Numbered from the stretch's first letter, positions 34,311-44,916 are shown. The stretch is DNA of 64,000 bases from Aquila chrysaetos chrysaetos (GCF_900496995.4 NW_024470389.1:1-64000); one strand, 5' to 3'. Notes: a model not told the origin generated them from the sequence alone. Translations and numbers: made by a program.

Positions 34311-34504
34311 ATCCCTGGCCCCCAACGACGACCCGCCGTTACCCAACGGGCCGTCGACCCGCGACGGCGGCGGAGTAATTAAAAAAATTCGATCTTCCCC
34401 CTCCCCCCCCGCTAACGAGCCCCCACCGTGGATTTGCAATGAAAACACCGGGTGACGGTGGGTGACGAGGGGTGACGATAACGACCCCCCCTCCGCCCCC
34501 CTTT

Positions 34505-34536
34505 ATGCAAATTCCCGACGCCCGGCGCCTTTAAAA
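34505..34536 (+). promoter_or_regulatory. VH promoter: octamer ATGCAAAT and TTTAAAA box
   Basis: A perfect immunoglobulin octamer lies at 34505-34512 and a TATA-like TTTAAAA at 34530-34536, the order and spacing expected of a VH promoter bound by Oct factors. No V pseudogene has this pair. Transcription would be expected to start about 25-30 bases after the TATA box, near 34560, downstream of the first ATG at 34552. Confidence 0.9.
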
Positions 34537-34596
34537 CGCCGCCGGCCCGCCATGGTGGCACATCCCCCGGCTTCCCCCATCCTCTTCCTCTCCACC

Positions 34597-35125
34597 ATGG
34601 GCGTCCACACGGCCCCCACCTTCCTCCTCCTCGTCTTCCTCGCCGCCCTCCCAGGTAGGTCAACCCAACGCAACCCAACGCAACCCAACGCAACCCAACG
34701 CAACCCAACGCCGTAGAGCGCGGATTTTTTTGAGGGGGCGGGCCGAACTTAACGACGCCGGGACCCGATTTCATTCCGTCTTTTTTTTCTTTTTTTTTTT
34801 TTTTTTTTCCGCAGGGCTGCGGGCGGCCGTGCAACTGGTCGAGTCCGGAGGGGGCCTCCAGCCCCCCGGGGGGTCCCTGCGCCTCCTCTGCAAGGCGTCC
34901 GGCTTCGCTTTCGGCAAGAGCGACATGGTTTGGGTCCGTCACGCTCCCGGCAAAGGTTTCCAGTGGGTCGCGAGTCTTCGCAGCGGCGGCGATAACACCG
35001 GTTACGCGTCGGCGGTCAGCGGGCGTTTCACCGTCTCGAGGGACAACTCCCAGAACACGCTCGCGTTGCAGATGAACAGCCTCAGGGCCGACGACACGGC
35101 CACCTACTACTGCGCGAAAGCTGCT
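34597..35125 (+). CDS. IGHV: Functional VH gene: leader exon 34597-34654, V exon 34815-35125
   Basis: This is the only VH here with promoter, leader ATG, splice sites and RSS. Exon 1 encodes a 19-residue hydrophobic leader ([19 protein letters not shown]) and ends at a GTAGGT donor; the 160-base intron ends at CCGCAG. Exon 2 encodes mature [10 protein letters not shown] with Cys22, FR2 [13 protein letters not shown]2 [18 protein letters not shown]3 [15 protein letters not shown] and YYCAKAA directly before the heptamer. An in-frame ATG at 34552 exists, but it lies only 16 bases after the TATA box, so 34597, with context CCACCATGG, is the better start. The intron holds about five copies of CAACCCAACG and a T-run at its acceptor. 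It would join D by deletion in the same orientation. Framework differs from the pseudogene consensus (QNTLALQ against QSTVTLQ). Confidence 0.93.
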
Positions 35126-35156
35126 CACGGTGACGCCGGGCCGGTGCGCCGCCGGC

Positions 35157-35164
<8 letters not shown>
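35126..35164 (+). promoter_or_regulatory. VH recombination signal, 23-bp spacer
   Basis: The heptamer CACGGTG lies at 35126-35132, the 23-base spacer at 35133-35155 and the nonamer-like CCAAAAAAA at 35156-35164. The heptamer departs from CACAGTG at position 4, and the nonamer runs into a long A tract, so its exact edge is uncertain. A 23-bp spacer fits joining to the 12-bp RSS of the D segments. Confidence 0.85.
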
Positions 35165-35204
<40 letters not shown>

Positions 35205-35205
35205 T
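35158..35205. repeat. Poly(A) and (TA)n tract 3' of functional VH
   Basis: About 30 A residues followed by alternating TA directly abut the RSS nonamer. A long T-run (about 34779-34808) sits at the acceptor of the same gene, so the V exon is bracketed by complementary homopolymers. Confidence 0.9.
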
Positions 35206-35329
35206 AGAAGCCACCGGCTGACCCCGGGGGGGAAGCGGAGGGCAACGAGGCTTGACAACTTTCGGCCCCGTTTGGACGCGCTTGAGCGGTCGCAGCGGTT
35301 GCGTCGGGGTTTCGCTCGGCGCTCGAGAG

Positions 35330-36665
35330 CCTTGCGAAGCACCCAAGCGAACTTGTGCGGAGGGTGAGACGCTTTGCACGGAGCCTGCACCCTTTGAAAG
35401 GGCACCTGAGCACCCTTGCGTGGAGGATGAGACCCTTTGCCCGGAGCCCGGACCCACTTCATGGCACCCAAGTACCTTTGCAGAGCACCCAAGCACCCTT
35501 TGCATGGAGCCCGGACCCATTGGAGGGCACCCAAGTGCCCTTGCATGGAGGATGAGACCTTTTGCCCGGAGCCTGGACCCACTGCATGGCACCCAAGCAC
35601 CCTTGCGTGGAGCCCGGACCCATTGGAGGGCACCCAAGCACCCTTGCGTGGAGGCCAGATCCTTTGCAGGACACCCGAGCACCCTTGCGTGGAGGATGAG
35701 ACCCTTTGCCCAGAGCCTGGACCCATTGCATGGCACCCAAGTGCTTTTGTAGAGCACCCAAGCACCCTTGCATGGAGGATGAGACCCTTTGCATGGAGCC
35801 TGGACCCACTGCATGGCACCCAAGCACCCTTGCACAGAGCTCAGATCCTTTGCAGGACACCTGAGCACCCTTGCATGGAGGATGAGACCCTTTGCCCAGA
35901 GCCTGGACCCATTGCATGGCACCCAAGTGCTTTTGTAGAGCACCCAAGCACCCTTGCATGGAGGATGAGACCCTTTGCCCGGAGCCCAGACCCATTGCAG
36001 GGCACCCAAGCACCCTTGCATGAAGCCCAGATCCTTTGCAGAGCACCCAAGCACCCTTGCATGGAGGATGAGACCTTTTGCCCAGAGCCTGGACCCATTG
36101 CATGGCACCCAAGTGCTTTTGTAGAGCACCCAAGCACCCTTGCACGGAGGGTGAGACCCTTTGCATGGAGCCCGGACCCGTTGCACGGCACCCAAGCACC
36201 CTTGCATGAAGCCTGGACCCATTGCATGGCACCCAAGTACCTTTGCAGAGCACCCAAGCACCCTTGCACAGAGGGTGAGACCCTTTGCACGGAGCCTGGA
36301 CCCGTTGCATGGCACCCAAGCACCTTTGCGTGGAGCCCAGATCCTTTGCAGGACACCTGAGCACCCTTGCATGAAGCCCGGACCCATTGCAGGGCACCCA
36401 AGTACCTTTGCAGAGCACCCAAGCACCCTTCCATGGAGGGTGAGACCCTTTGCACAGTGCACAAGCACCTTTGCACGGTGCCCAAGCGCCCTTGCACGGC
36501 ACCCAACCTTTTGCAGAGCACCCAAGCGCCCTTGCGCGGCGCCTGCACCCGTTGCACAGCACCCTTTGCAGTGAGCCCGAGCGCCCTCTGAATGGCACCC
36601 AAGTGTCCTTGCATAGCACCCAAGCACCTTTCCATGGCACCCAGATGCTTCCAGTGACCCCAAGC
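35330..36665. repeat. GC-rich tandem repeat array (GCACCCTTGCATGGAGG family)
   Basis: Diverged copies of a unit built from CACCCAAGCACCCTTGC, GGATGAGACCCTTTGC and GGAGCCCGGACCCATTGC. Open frames of several hundred codons on both strands result from the repeat. The preceding 35206-35330 is unique GC-rich sequence with no gene. Confidence 0.92.
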
Positions 36666-36729
36666 GCCCTTGGGCCATCACCACAAACGCCCGCGCCCGC
36701 ACCGCTCTGCGCTCTGTCCCCAAAACACC

Positions 36730-38782
36730 TCAAAAACCTTCCCCTGCGACGATTTGGCTAGTTTTTGCCTCAAATCTGGGCACGCGTTGGCTCTTCGGGC
36801 CAGTTTTGACCCAAAGCTGGGCACGCTTTGGCCATTTTTGGCCATTCTTCACCCAAATCTGAGCAGGCTTTGGCTCTTAGGGCAATTTTTCACCCAAATC
36901 TGTGCGCGCTTTGGCTCTTTGGGCCAGTTTTGATGAAAATCTGCGCACGCTTTGCCTTTTAGGGCGAGTTTTGACCCCCATCAGGACACGCTTTGGCGCT
37001 TTTTGGCCATTCTTGACCCAAATCGGAGTATGCTCTAGGTCTTAGGGCACTTTTTGGCCCAAATCTGGGCACGCTTTGGCTCTTTGTCCAGTTTTGACCC
37101 AAACCTGGCCACATTTAGGCTCTTTGGGCCAGTTTTGACCCAAATGTAGCCACGCTTTGGCTGTTTGGCCAGTTTCGACCCAAATCTGAGCACGCTTTTG
37201 CCCTTTTTGGCCATTCTCGACCCAAATGTGAGCAGGCTTTGTTTCTTAGGGCAATTTTTGCCCCAAATCTGGGCACGCTTTGGCTCTTTGGGCCAGTTTC
37301 ATCAGAAATCTGTGCGCGCTTTGGCTCTTTAGGCCAGTTTTGACCCAAATCTGTGCACGCTTTGGCTCTTTGGGCCAGTTTTGACCAAAGTGTGGGCATG
37401 CCTTGGATCGTTGGGTCAGGTTTGACCCAAAGCTGGGCACACTTTGGGCCTTTTTGGCCAGTTTTGACCCAAATCTGAGTTGGCCCAAATCCTGGCATGC
37501 TTTGTGTCTTTGGGTGTGTTTTGATCCAAATCTGGGCACCCTTTGGCTCTTTCGCCCAGTTTTCATCCAAGTCAGGGCACGCTTTGACTCTTTGGGCCAG
37601 TTTTGACCCAAATCTGGGCACGCTTTGGCCCTTCTTCGCCATTCTCAACCCAAATCTGAGACGGCTTTGTTTCTTTGGGCAATTTTTGGCCCAAATCTGT
37701 GCACAGCGTGGCTCTCTGGGCCAGATTTGGCCCAAATCTAGGCACACTCTGGCTCTTTGGGCCAGTTTTGACACCATTCAAGGAACGCTTTGGCTGTTTG
37801 GGCCAGTTTTGACCCAAATCTGGGCACGCTTTGGCCCTTTTTGGCCATTCTCAACCTAAATTTGAGCAGGCTATGTCTCTTATGACAATTTTTGGCCCAA
37901 ATCTGTGCACGCTTTGGCTCTTTGGGCCAGTTTTGACCAAAGTGTGGGCATGCCTTGGATCATTGGGTCAGGTTTGACCCAAAGCTGGGCACGCTTTGGC
38001 ACTTTGGGCCAGATTTGGCCCAAGTCTTGGCATGCTTTGTGTCTTTGGGTGTGTTTTGACCCAAATCTGGGCACGCTTTGGCTCTTTCGCCCAGTTTTCA
38101 TCCAAGTCAGGGCACGTTTTGGCTCTTTGGGCCAGTTTTGACCCAAAATCTGGGCATGCTTTGGCTCTTTGGGCCAGTTTTGACCCCAATCTGGGCACAC
38201 CTTGGCCCTTCTTGGCCATTCTCAACCCAAATCTGAGCTAGCTTTGGCTCTTAGGGCAATTTTAGGACCAAATCTGTTCAGGCTTTGCCTTTTAGGGCCA
38301 GTTTTGACCCAAATCTGGGTATGCTTTGGCTCTTTAGGCCAGTTTTGACCCAAATTTGTGCACGTCTTCGCTCTTTTTGGCCATTCTTGACTGAAATCTG
38401 AGCAGGCTTTGGATCTTAGGGCAATTTTTGGTCTAAATCTGTGCACACTTTGGTGCTTTGGGTCAGTTTTGACCCAAATCTGGACACGCTTTGGCTCTTA
38501 GAGGAATTTTTGACCCAAATCTTGGCATGCTTTGGCTCTTTGGGCCAGTTTCAACCCCTGTCGGGCCACACTTTTACCCTTTTTGGCCATTCTAGACCCA
38601 AATCTGAGCAGGCTTTTGTCTTTGGACAATTTTTGGCCCAAATATGTGCACGCGTTGGCTTTTTGGGCCAGTTTCATTGCAAATCCTGGCACGCTTTGGG
38701 TGTTTGGACAAGTTATGACCCAAATCAGGGCACCCTTCGGCTTTTTTTGGCCATTCTCAACCCAGATCTGAGTATGCTTTAG
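36730..38782. repeat. Tandem array, about 41-bp unit (TTTGGGCCAGTTTTGACCC family)
   Basis: Repeats of GGGCACGCTTTGGCTC, TTTGGGCCAGTTTTGACCC and AAATCTG fill this interval and resume after the LTR at 39284 to about 39580. Related but more diverged units fill spacers between the D segments up to about 50.3 kb. No gene is seen. Confidence 0.92.
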
Positions 38783-38787
38783 GTATT

Positions 38788-39278
38788 TGTTACAGATGCA
38801 CGCACAATCAAATCCAACAGGCGTTAAAGCTCAGATTCATTCTTCAGTAGAAAAGTTAGTTAGAACTCCAGTAACAGTAGTGAACTACAGGCTCAATGAT
38901 GCAAGGGGAATTAGTACTACACAGCCGATTTAAGAATCCTTAAGATTTAAAAGTGATGACTCAAAATGCGCATATCACTTACCTAAAAGATAAGGGCTCT
39001 CTCCCATGAGGGAGTCCCCGACTGCGGACCCGCTGCTCCGAGGAGAACTGATTCCAACACACCCTCCGGCGGGACACCGTTTATACCCCTGTCGAATCTG
39101 ATCTGTGGTCATTTAATCCCTTTTGGCCAAGAAGGTCACCTCTGTGTACCTGGCACGTCTCAATTGGCCAGTTCAAATTTCAGCCTGCAGCCTCTAGGGT
39201 TTAGGTTTTTTTTTTTTTTTTCCTCTTTTCCCTGCCTGGAGAAGTTTCGTTTCCTGCTGGGGGGAGTGTACTGCCACA
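38788..39278. mobile_element. Solo LTR with 5-bp target-site duplication
   Basis: The element begins TGTTACA and ends TGCCACA (TG...CA ends) and is flanked by the direct repeat GTATT at 38783-38787 and 39279-39283. Removing it restores the surrounding 41-bp repeat. Its 491 bases hold no coding frame and no second LTR is seen, so it is probably a solo LTR left by recombination of an endogenous retrovirus-like element. A T-run lies near 39209-39224. The family is not identified. Confidence 0.82.
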
Positions 39279-39283
39279 GTATT

Positions 39284-40215
39284 AGGGCAATATTTGACAC
39301 AAACGTGGGTATGCGTTGGTTATTTGGGATATTCTCTACCTAAATCTGGTCACGCTTTGTTTCTTTGGGTCAGTTTTGACCCAAATCTGTGCACGCTTTG
39401 TCTCTTTGGGTTAGTTGTGACAAAAATCGGTGCACGCTTTGGCTTTTTGGTCCAGTTTTAACCCAAATCTTGGCACGCTTTGTGTCTTTGGGAGTGTTTT
39501 GACCCAAATCTGGGCACGCTTTGGCTCTTTGGGCCAGTTTCGACACAAATCTGGGCACACTTTCCCTTTTATGACCATTTTTGCCCTAAGCATGGCAATA
39601 TTTATCCCTGTCTTCTTTTTTCGCCGCAAATGTGGGACTGCTTTTCTCTTTACAACAATTTATCCCAGAAATTTGGGAATACTGTTGCCCTTTCTGGCTA
39701 GTTTGGCCCAAATCTGTGGGGACCCGCACCCCGCCCAGTTGTGCCCTCTTCTCCTTTCTGGCCTCTTCCGCAGCAAATCTGGAGCTGGTTTTGCCCTTTA
39801 TGTGGAGTTTTTGCCCCAAATCTGGGGACATTTTGCCCTGTATGTGTAGTTTTGCCCCAAATCTGGGGATGCTTCTTTATTTAGAGACAGTTTTGCCCCA
39901 AATCTGGGGACGTTTTGCCCTTTGTGGCTAATTTTACCCTGAATCTGAGCATTTATCTTCTTTTCATGAGCATTTTTGGCGCAAAGGTGGGGACGTGTTT
40001 GCCCTTTGCAGCTCTTTTGGAACAGACAGTGGGACTCTCTTGTGGTTTATGGCCATTTTTAATGAGATATGAGGATGCTTTGGCATTCTGTGCCCAGCTT
40101 TGCGGCAATTCTGGGGCAATTTTTCCCTTGTAGGGGCATTTCTGGGTGCATTAGGACGAGCTCAGCCTGCGGTCCCTCGGGCGTGCGGCCCCGCAGGGGA
40201 GGGGGCTGGGCGGGG
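39284..40215. repeat. Repeat spacer upstream of D1
   Basis: The 41-bp family continues to about 39580 and passes into TTTTGCCC/CCCAAATCTGGGGA units. The segment from about 39650 to 40100 recurs almost exactly at about 46080-46460 upstream of D7, marking a segmental duplication. No gene is seen. Confidence 0.8.
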
Positions 40216-40243
40216 GGATTTTGTACCACCCTGTGTCACCGTG

Positions 40244-40285
40244 GGTACTGGTAGCGGTTGTGGTTATTATGGTTGGTGTGCTTAT
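40244..40285 (+). other. IGHD: IGHD segment D1 with 12-bp RSS on both sides
   Basis: The 42-base coding segment reads GTGSGCGYYGWCAY in frame 1. The 5' RSS is nonamer GGATTTTGT (40216-40224), 12-base spacer and heptamer CACCGTG (40237-40243). The 3' RSS is heptamer CATGGTG (40286-40292), 12 bases and nonamer ACAAAAACG (40305-40313). Two Cys could form a disulfide inside CDR3. The 3' heptamer has changes at positions 3 and 4, so this segment may recombine poorly. Confidence 0.92.
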
Positions 40286-40313
40286 CATGGTGGTGCAGGC
40301 GGTGACAAAAACG

Positions 40314-40974
40314 CTGCTGGGGGTTCTCAGCTCCGCATCCGGGAGCGGGGGGGGCCCTTTCCCAGGGGAGCCGCCCTGCGGTTGTGTCCTTTTCCCCTTT
40401 CTGGCCACGTCTGCAGGAAACCTGGGGCTGGTTTTGCCTCTTAATACCATTTTCCGCCCCACTTATGCCCTTTATGGCCAGATTTGTTCCAACTGTGAGA
40501 ATACTTTTGCCTTTTAGTCTCATTTTTGCTTAAAGTGCTGATGCCTTTCCTTTTAGGACCATTTTTGCCCTAAATCTAGGCATGTTTTACCCTTTCTGGT
40601 GCTTTTTCATCAAATCTAGAGCAACCCTGGGGGTTTCGTGCTGTTTCTGGCCATTTTTCCCTAGGTGTGAAGATGAGTTTCCTTCTTATTCCCTTAGATA
40701 CAGGAATTCTTTGCCCTCTGTGGCCAACGTATTTTCAACAAATATGAGGACGTTTTTCCTTTTATGGCCATTTTTTCTCCTAAAAAAGAGGGTACTTTTC
40801 CTCCTTATGGACATTTCAGCGAATCCATGGATGCTTTGGCAGTCGATGCTCGCTTTTCCAGGAAACCTGGAGTGTTTTTTTTCCCTTGTAGGGGCATTTT
40901 TGGGTGCATTTAGGACGAGCCCAGCCTGCGGTCCCTCGGGCGTGCGGCCCCGCAGAGGAGGGGTCTGTGCTGGG
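40314..40974. other. Spacer between D1 and D2
   Basis: A conserved D 3' flank (GCTGCTGGGGGTTCTCAGCTC, then GGCCCTTTCCCAGGGG) is followed by TTTTGCC-type repeats and a conserved D 5' flank (CCTCGGGCGTGCGGCCCCGCAG). No gene is seen. Confidence 0.7.
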
Positions 40975-41002
40975 GGATTTTGTGCCCCCCTGTGTCACCG
41001 TG

Positions 41003-41035
41003 GGTACTGGTGATCGTTCCGATGGGTATGAGAAC
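41003..41035 (+). other. IGHD: IGHD segment D2
   Basis: The 33-base coding segment reads GTGDRSDGYEN in frame 1. The 5' RSS is GGATTTTGT (40975-40983), 12 bases, CACCGTG (40996-41002). The 3' RSS is consensus CACAGTG (41036-41042), 12 bases, ACAAAAACG (41055-41063). No Cys; rich in charged and polar residues. Confidence 0.93.
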
Positions 41036-41442
41036 CACAGTGGTGCAGGCGGTGACAAAAACGCTGCTGGGGGCTCAGCTCCGTGCCCAGGAGCCGGGGG
41101 GGCCCTTTCCCATGGGACCAGCTCCCGCGGTTGTGCCCTCTTCCCCTTCCTGGCCCATCATGCAGCAATTCTGGAGTTGGTTTTGCTCTTTATGTGCAGT
41201 TTCTGCCCCAAATCTGGGGACGTTTTGCCCTCTACGTGCAGTTTTGCCCCAAAGCTGGGGATGCTTTTTTACTTAGAGAGAGTTTTGCGCCAAAACTGGG
41301 GTTGTTTTGCCCTTTACCGCTGATTTCACCCTGAATTTGAGCATTTCTCTTCTTTTTATGAGCATTTGCGGTCCCTGGGGCGTGTGGCCCCGCAGAGGAG
41401 GGGGCTGGGCCGGGGGATTTTGTACCTCCCTGTATCACTGTG

Positions 41443-41472
41443 GGTGCTGATAGTGGTGCTGGTGGTTACTAT
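41443..41472 (+). other. IGHD: IGHD segment D3
   Basis: The 30-base coding segment reads GADSGAGGYY. The 5' RSS is GGATTTTGT (41415-41423), 12 bases, CACTGTG (41436-41442), the only D here with the consensus 5' heptamer. The 3' RSS is CACAGTG (41473-41479), 12 bases, ACAAAAACA (41492-41500). The GCTGGTGGTTAC part resembles the D-like tails of psiV02 and psiV12. Confidence 0.93.
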
Positions 41473-41500
41473 CACAGTGGTGCAGGCGGTGACAAAAACA

Positions 41501-42636
41501 CTGCTGGGATCTCAGCTCTCATTTTTACTTAAATCTGGGCCTGTTTTGCCCTCTATCGCCACTTCTTCCCCCAATATGAGATGCTCTAAGCTTTTAGGTC
41601 CATGCCTGCAGCCAGCGGGGGGAGGTTTTGCCTCTGCACGACTGTTTTGCCCCAATATGCAGATCCTTTGTCCCTTTCTGTTGGTGTTTGCAGTAAAACC
41701 AGGGATATTTTGCATTTTATGCCCTTTTTAGCCCCAAACCGGAGGTGCTTTTGCCTTTCTGCATTTATCTGCAGCAAAGATGGGATTTTTTTCTTGTACT
41801 TAATGCTGCCTTCTGCCCCAACCGTGGGGGTGTTTTGCCAATTCTGTGGAGTTTTGTCCCTTTGTGGGGATGTTTTTCCCCTATGGCTGTTTTTGCATCA
41901 GATTTGGGGGTCGTTTGCCTTTGATGTCCAGTTTTGCCCCAATCCTGGGGACATTTTACCTTTTGCAAACAGTGTTACCCCAGATATGCCCATGCTTTTT
42001 TTTTTTTTTTTTGGTTTAGAGCCATTTTTGCCCCAAATGTGAGGATGCTTTTGGTTTTAGAGCCAGTTCCGGAAGCGATTGAGGGACTTGTTATCTTTCG
42101 TGCCATTTTTACCCCCGATATGAGGATGCTTTTTCTCATTATCCCCAGTTGTGCCCAACCGCAGGGATGCTTTTTCCTTCCAGGGTGATTGTTGCAGCAA
42201 ATCCGCAAGGTGTTGCAGTTTACAGCCAGTTTTTCCCCAAATCTGGGTATGTTTTCCCTACACGCCTGCTTTGAGAGCAAACCTGGGGGCTTCTTGCTGT
42301 TTCTGGCCATTTTTCCCTCGGTGTGAGGATGATTTTCCTTCTTATTCCCTGTCTTGCCTGAAATGAGGGAATGCTTTGCCCTCTGTGGCCACCGTATTTT
42401 CAACAAATATGAGGATGGTTTTCCTTTTACGGCAATATTTTCTCCTAAAAATGAGGATGCTCTTGCTCCTTATGGACATTTCAGTGAATCCAGGGATGCT
42501 TTGGCACTTGACGCTCAGTTTTGCAGGAACCTGGTGGTTTTTTCCCCTTGTAGGGGCAATTTTGGGTGCATTTAGGATGAGCCCAGCCTGTGGTCCTTTG
42601 GGCGTGCGGCCCCGCAGAGGAGGGGGCTGGGCGGGG
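41501..42636. other. Spacer between D3 and D4
   Basis: TTTTGCC/CCAAATCTGGGGATG-type diverged repeats, a T-run near 41997-42014 and the conserved D 5' flank. The stretch near 42230-42560 matches parts of 40620-40920 and 44400-44760. No gene is seen. Confidence 0.7.
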
Positions 42637-42664
42637 GGATTTTGTAGCCCTCTGTGTCACCGTG

Positions 42665-42697
42665 GGTACTGATGGTGGTTGGTATGGTAATGAGAAC
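42665..42697 (+). other. IGHD: IGHD segment D4
   Basis: The 33-base coding segment reads GTDGGWYGNEN. The 5' RSS is GGATTTTGT (42637-42645), 12 bases, CACCGTG (42658-42664). The 3' RSS is CACAGTG (42698-42704), 12 bases, ACAAAAACG (42717-42725). Shares the EN end with D2, so the two are probably duplicates. Confidence 0.93.
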
Positions 42698-42725
42698 CAC
42701 AGTGGTGCAGGCGGTGACAAAAACG

Positions 42726-43695
42726 CTGCTGGGGGCTCAGCTCCATGCCCGGGAGCGGGGGGGGCCCTTTCCCAGGGGACCAGCCCTGCGGTTGTGCCCT
42801 CTTCCCCTTTCTGCCCACGTCTGCAGCGAATTCAGAGACGCTTTTCCCTTTCAGGCTCTTTCTGCACCTAATATGGGGATGGTTTCCTTTTACGACCATT
42901 TCTGTCCTGGATCTGGGCATGGTTTGCCCTTCATTGTCAATTTTTTTAGGGCGTCTCGGGATGTTTTGCCCTCTTTTGACAATATTGTCCGCATCTGGTC
43001 ATGCTTTGCCTCTTCAGCCCACTTTCAACCCAAATCTGGGCTCGCTTTGGCTCTTTGGGCCAGTTTTGACCCAAATCTGTGCGCGCTTTAGCTCTTAGTG
43101 CTGGCTTTGACCCAAACGTGGGCGTACTTTGTCTCTCTGGGCCAGTTTTGACCCAAATGTGGGCACGCTTTGGCTCTTAGGTGCAGTATTGCCCAAGCCA
43201 GGGGATGCTTTTGCCCTTTATGGCTATTTTTGCACCTAATCTTGGGCAGCTTGTGCATATCGTGACCTTTTCCTCTTTTCTGGACCCTTTTGCAGCAAGT
43301 CCAGGCAAGTTTTCATTTTAGGGTGTTTTTTTGCCCTAAATAGAGAGGATGTTTGTTCATTTATGACCACTGTTTCCCCAACTCGGGGGATATTTGGGGC
43401 TTATAGGGCTAATTCAGCAGGAAATCTGAGGATGTTTTGCCTTTATGACTGTTTTTAGCCCCGACATGAGGATGCTTTTGCCCATTATCCCCAGTTGTGC
43501 CCAACCACAGGGATGCTTTTTCCTTCCAGGGTGATTTTTGCAGCCAATCTGGGGATCTGTTGCGCTTTATGCCCCGTTTGGTGCCAGATCTGGGGCTGTG
43601 TTTCCCTTTGAGGGGTATTTTGGGGTGCGGGAGGGACGAGCTCAGCCTGCGGTCCCTCGGGCGTGCAGTCCTGCAGAGGAGGGGGCTGTGCTGGG
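42726..43695. other. Spacer between D4 and D5
   Basis: A conserved D 3' flank, then TTTTGCC-type repeats with a short stretch of the 41-bp family at about 43010-43190, then the D 5' flank. No gene is seen. Confidence 0.7.
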
Positions 43696-43723
43696 GGTTT
43701 TTGTACCTCCCTGTGTCACCGTG

Positions 43724-43753
43724 AGTGGTGCTGCTTGGGGTACTATTCTTTAT
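43724..43753 (+). other. IGHD: IGHD segment D5
   Basis: The 30-base coding segment reads SGAAWGTILY and is the most divergent D. The 5' nonamer is the full consensus GGTTTTTGT (43696-43704), then 12 bases and CACCGTG (43717-43723). The 3' RSS is CACAGTG (43754-43760), 12 bases, ACAAAAACG (43773-43781). It encodes hydrophobic residues instead of the Gly/Ser/Cys pattern. Confidence 0.92.
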
Positions 43754-43781
43754 CACAGTGGTGCAGGTGGTGACAAAAACG

Positions 43782-44821
43782 CTGCTGGCAGCTCAGCTCC
43801 ATGCCCAGGAGCGGGGGGGGCCCTTTCCCGGGGGACCAGCCCCCCCACTTGTGCCCTCGTCCCCTTTTTGGCCACTTCTGCGGCAAATCCTGGGCTGGTT
43901 TTGTCCCTTATGGCCATTTTTGCACCAAATATGGCAACGGTTTTCCTTTGATGACCGTTTTTGCTCTAAATCTGGGCACGTTTTGCCCTTTATTGTCAAT
44001 TTTGCTGCCAAACTTTGGCATGCTTTTCCTCTTTTGACCAGTTTTGCCCCAAATCTGGGGATGCTTTTTCCCCAGGGTGCACTTTTCCCCAAAATGTGGG
44101 AATGCTTTTGTCCTTTATGGCCATTTCTGCAGCCAGTCTGGGCACGCTTTTCCTGATAGGACCATTTTGGCCCTAAATACGGGGATGCTTGTGCCTTTAT
44201 GAGCGATTTTGCCCCAAATATCAGGATGCTTTCTCTTTTAGAAGCAAGTTCAGCAGCCAGTGTGGGGACATTTTGCCTACCATAGCATTATTGTGCCCCA
44301 GCCTGGGGATGTTTTGTAGCTTTGGCCCTATTTGGGGGAGATGTGGGGATGTTTTGCCTTTTAATGGCTGTTTTGGCATGAAATCTGGGGATGTTTTTTC
44401 TCTTTACGGCCAGTTTTCCCTGAGATCTGGGTATGTTTTCCCTACATGGCTGCTTTTAGAGCAACCCTGGGGGTTTCATGCTGTTTCCAGCCGTTTTACC
44501 CTCGGTGTGAGGATGTTTTTGCTTCTTATTCCCTGTGTTGCCTGAAATACGGGAATGCTTTGCCCTCTGTGGCCAACGTATTTTCAACAAATATGAGGAC
44601 ATTTTTCCTTTTATAGCCGTTTTTTCCTCTAAAAAAGAGGTTGGTTTTGCTCCTTATGGACATTTCAGGAAATCTGGGGATGCTTTTGCGCTTGATGCCT
44701 AGTTTTGCAGCAATTCTGGTGTTATTTTTCCCTTTTAGGGGCATTTTTGGGTTCATTTAGGGCACGCTCAGCCTGCGGTCCCTCGGGCGTGTGGCCCCGC
44801 AGAGGAGGGGGCTGGGCGGGG
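43782..44821. other. Spacer between D5 and D6
   Basis: The part from about 44060 to 44450 recurs at about 47980-48370 upstream of D8, with near identity. The rest is TTTTGCC-type repeat and D flank. No gene is seen. Confidence 0.75.
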
Positions 44822-44849
44822 GGATTTTGTGCCCCTCTGTGTCACCGTG

Positions 44850-44888
44850 GGTACTGGTAGTGGTTGTGGTAGTGCTTTGTGTGCTTAT
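44850..44888 (+). other. IGHD: IGHD segment D6
   Basis: The 39-base coding segment reads GTGSGCGSALCAY. The 5' RSS is GGATTTTGT (44822-44830), 12 bases, CACCGTG (44843-44849). The 3' RSS is CACGGTG (44889-44895), 12 bases, ACAAAAACG (44908-44916). Two Cys five residues apart. Confidence 0.92.
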
Positions 44889-44916
44889 CACGGTGGTGCA
44901 GGCGGTGACAAAAACG

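Noticed and set aside
35125-36733. Open frames of 307-532 codons on both strands at 35.1-36.7 kb
   Set aside because: They follow the GCACCCTTGC repeat; overlapping frames on both strands encode only repeat peptides, and one starts inside the VH RSS region.
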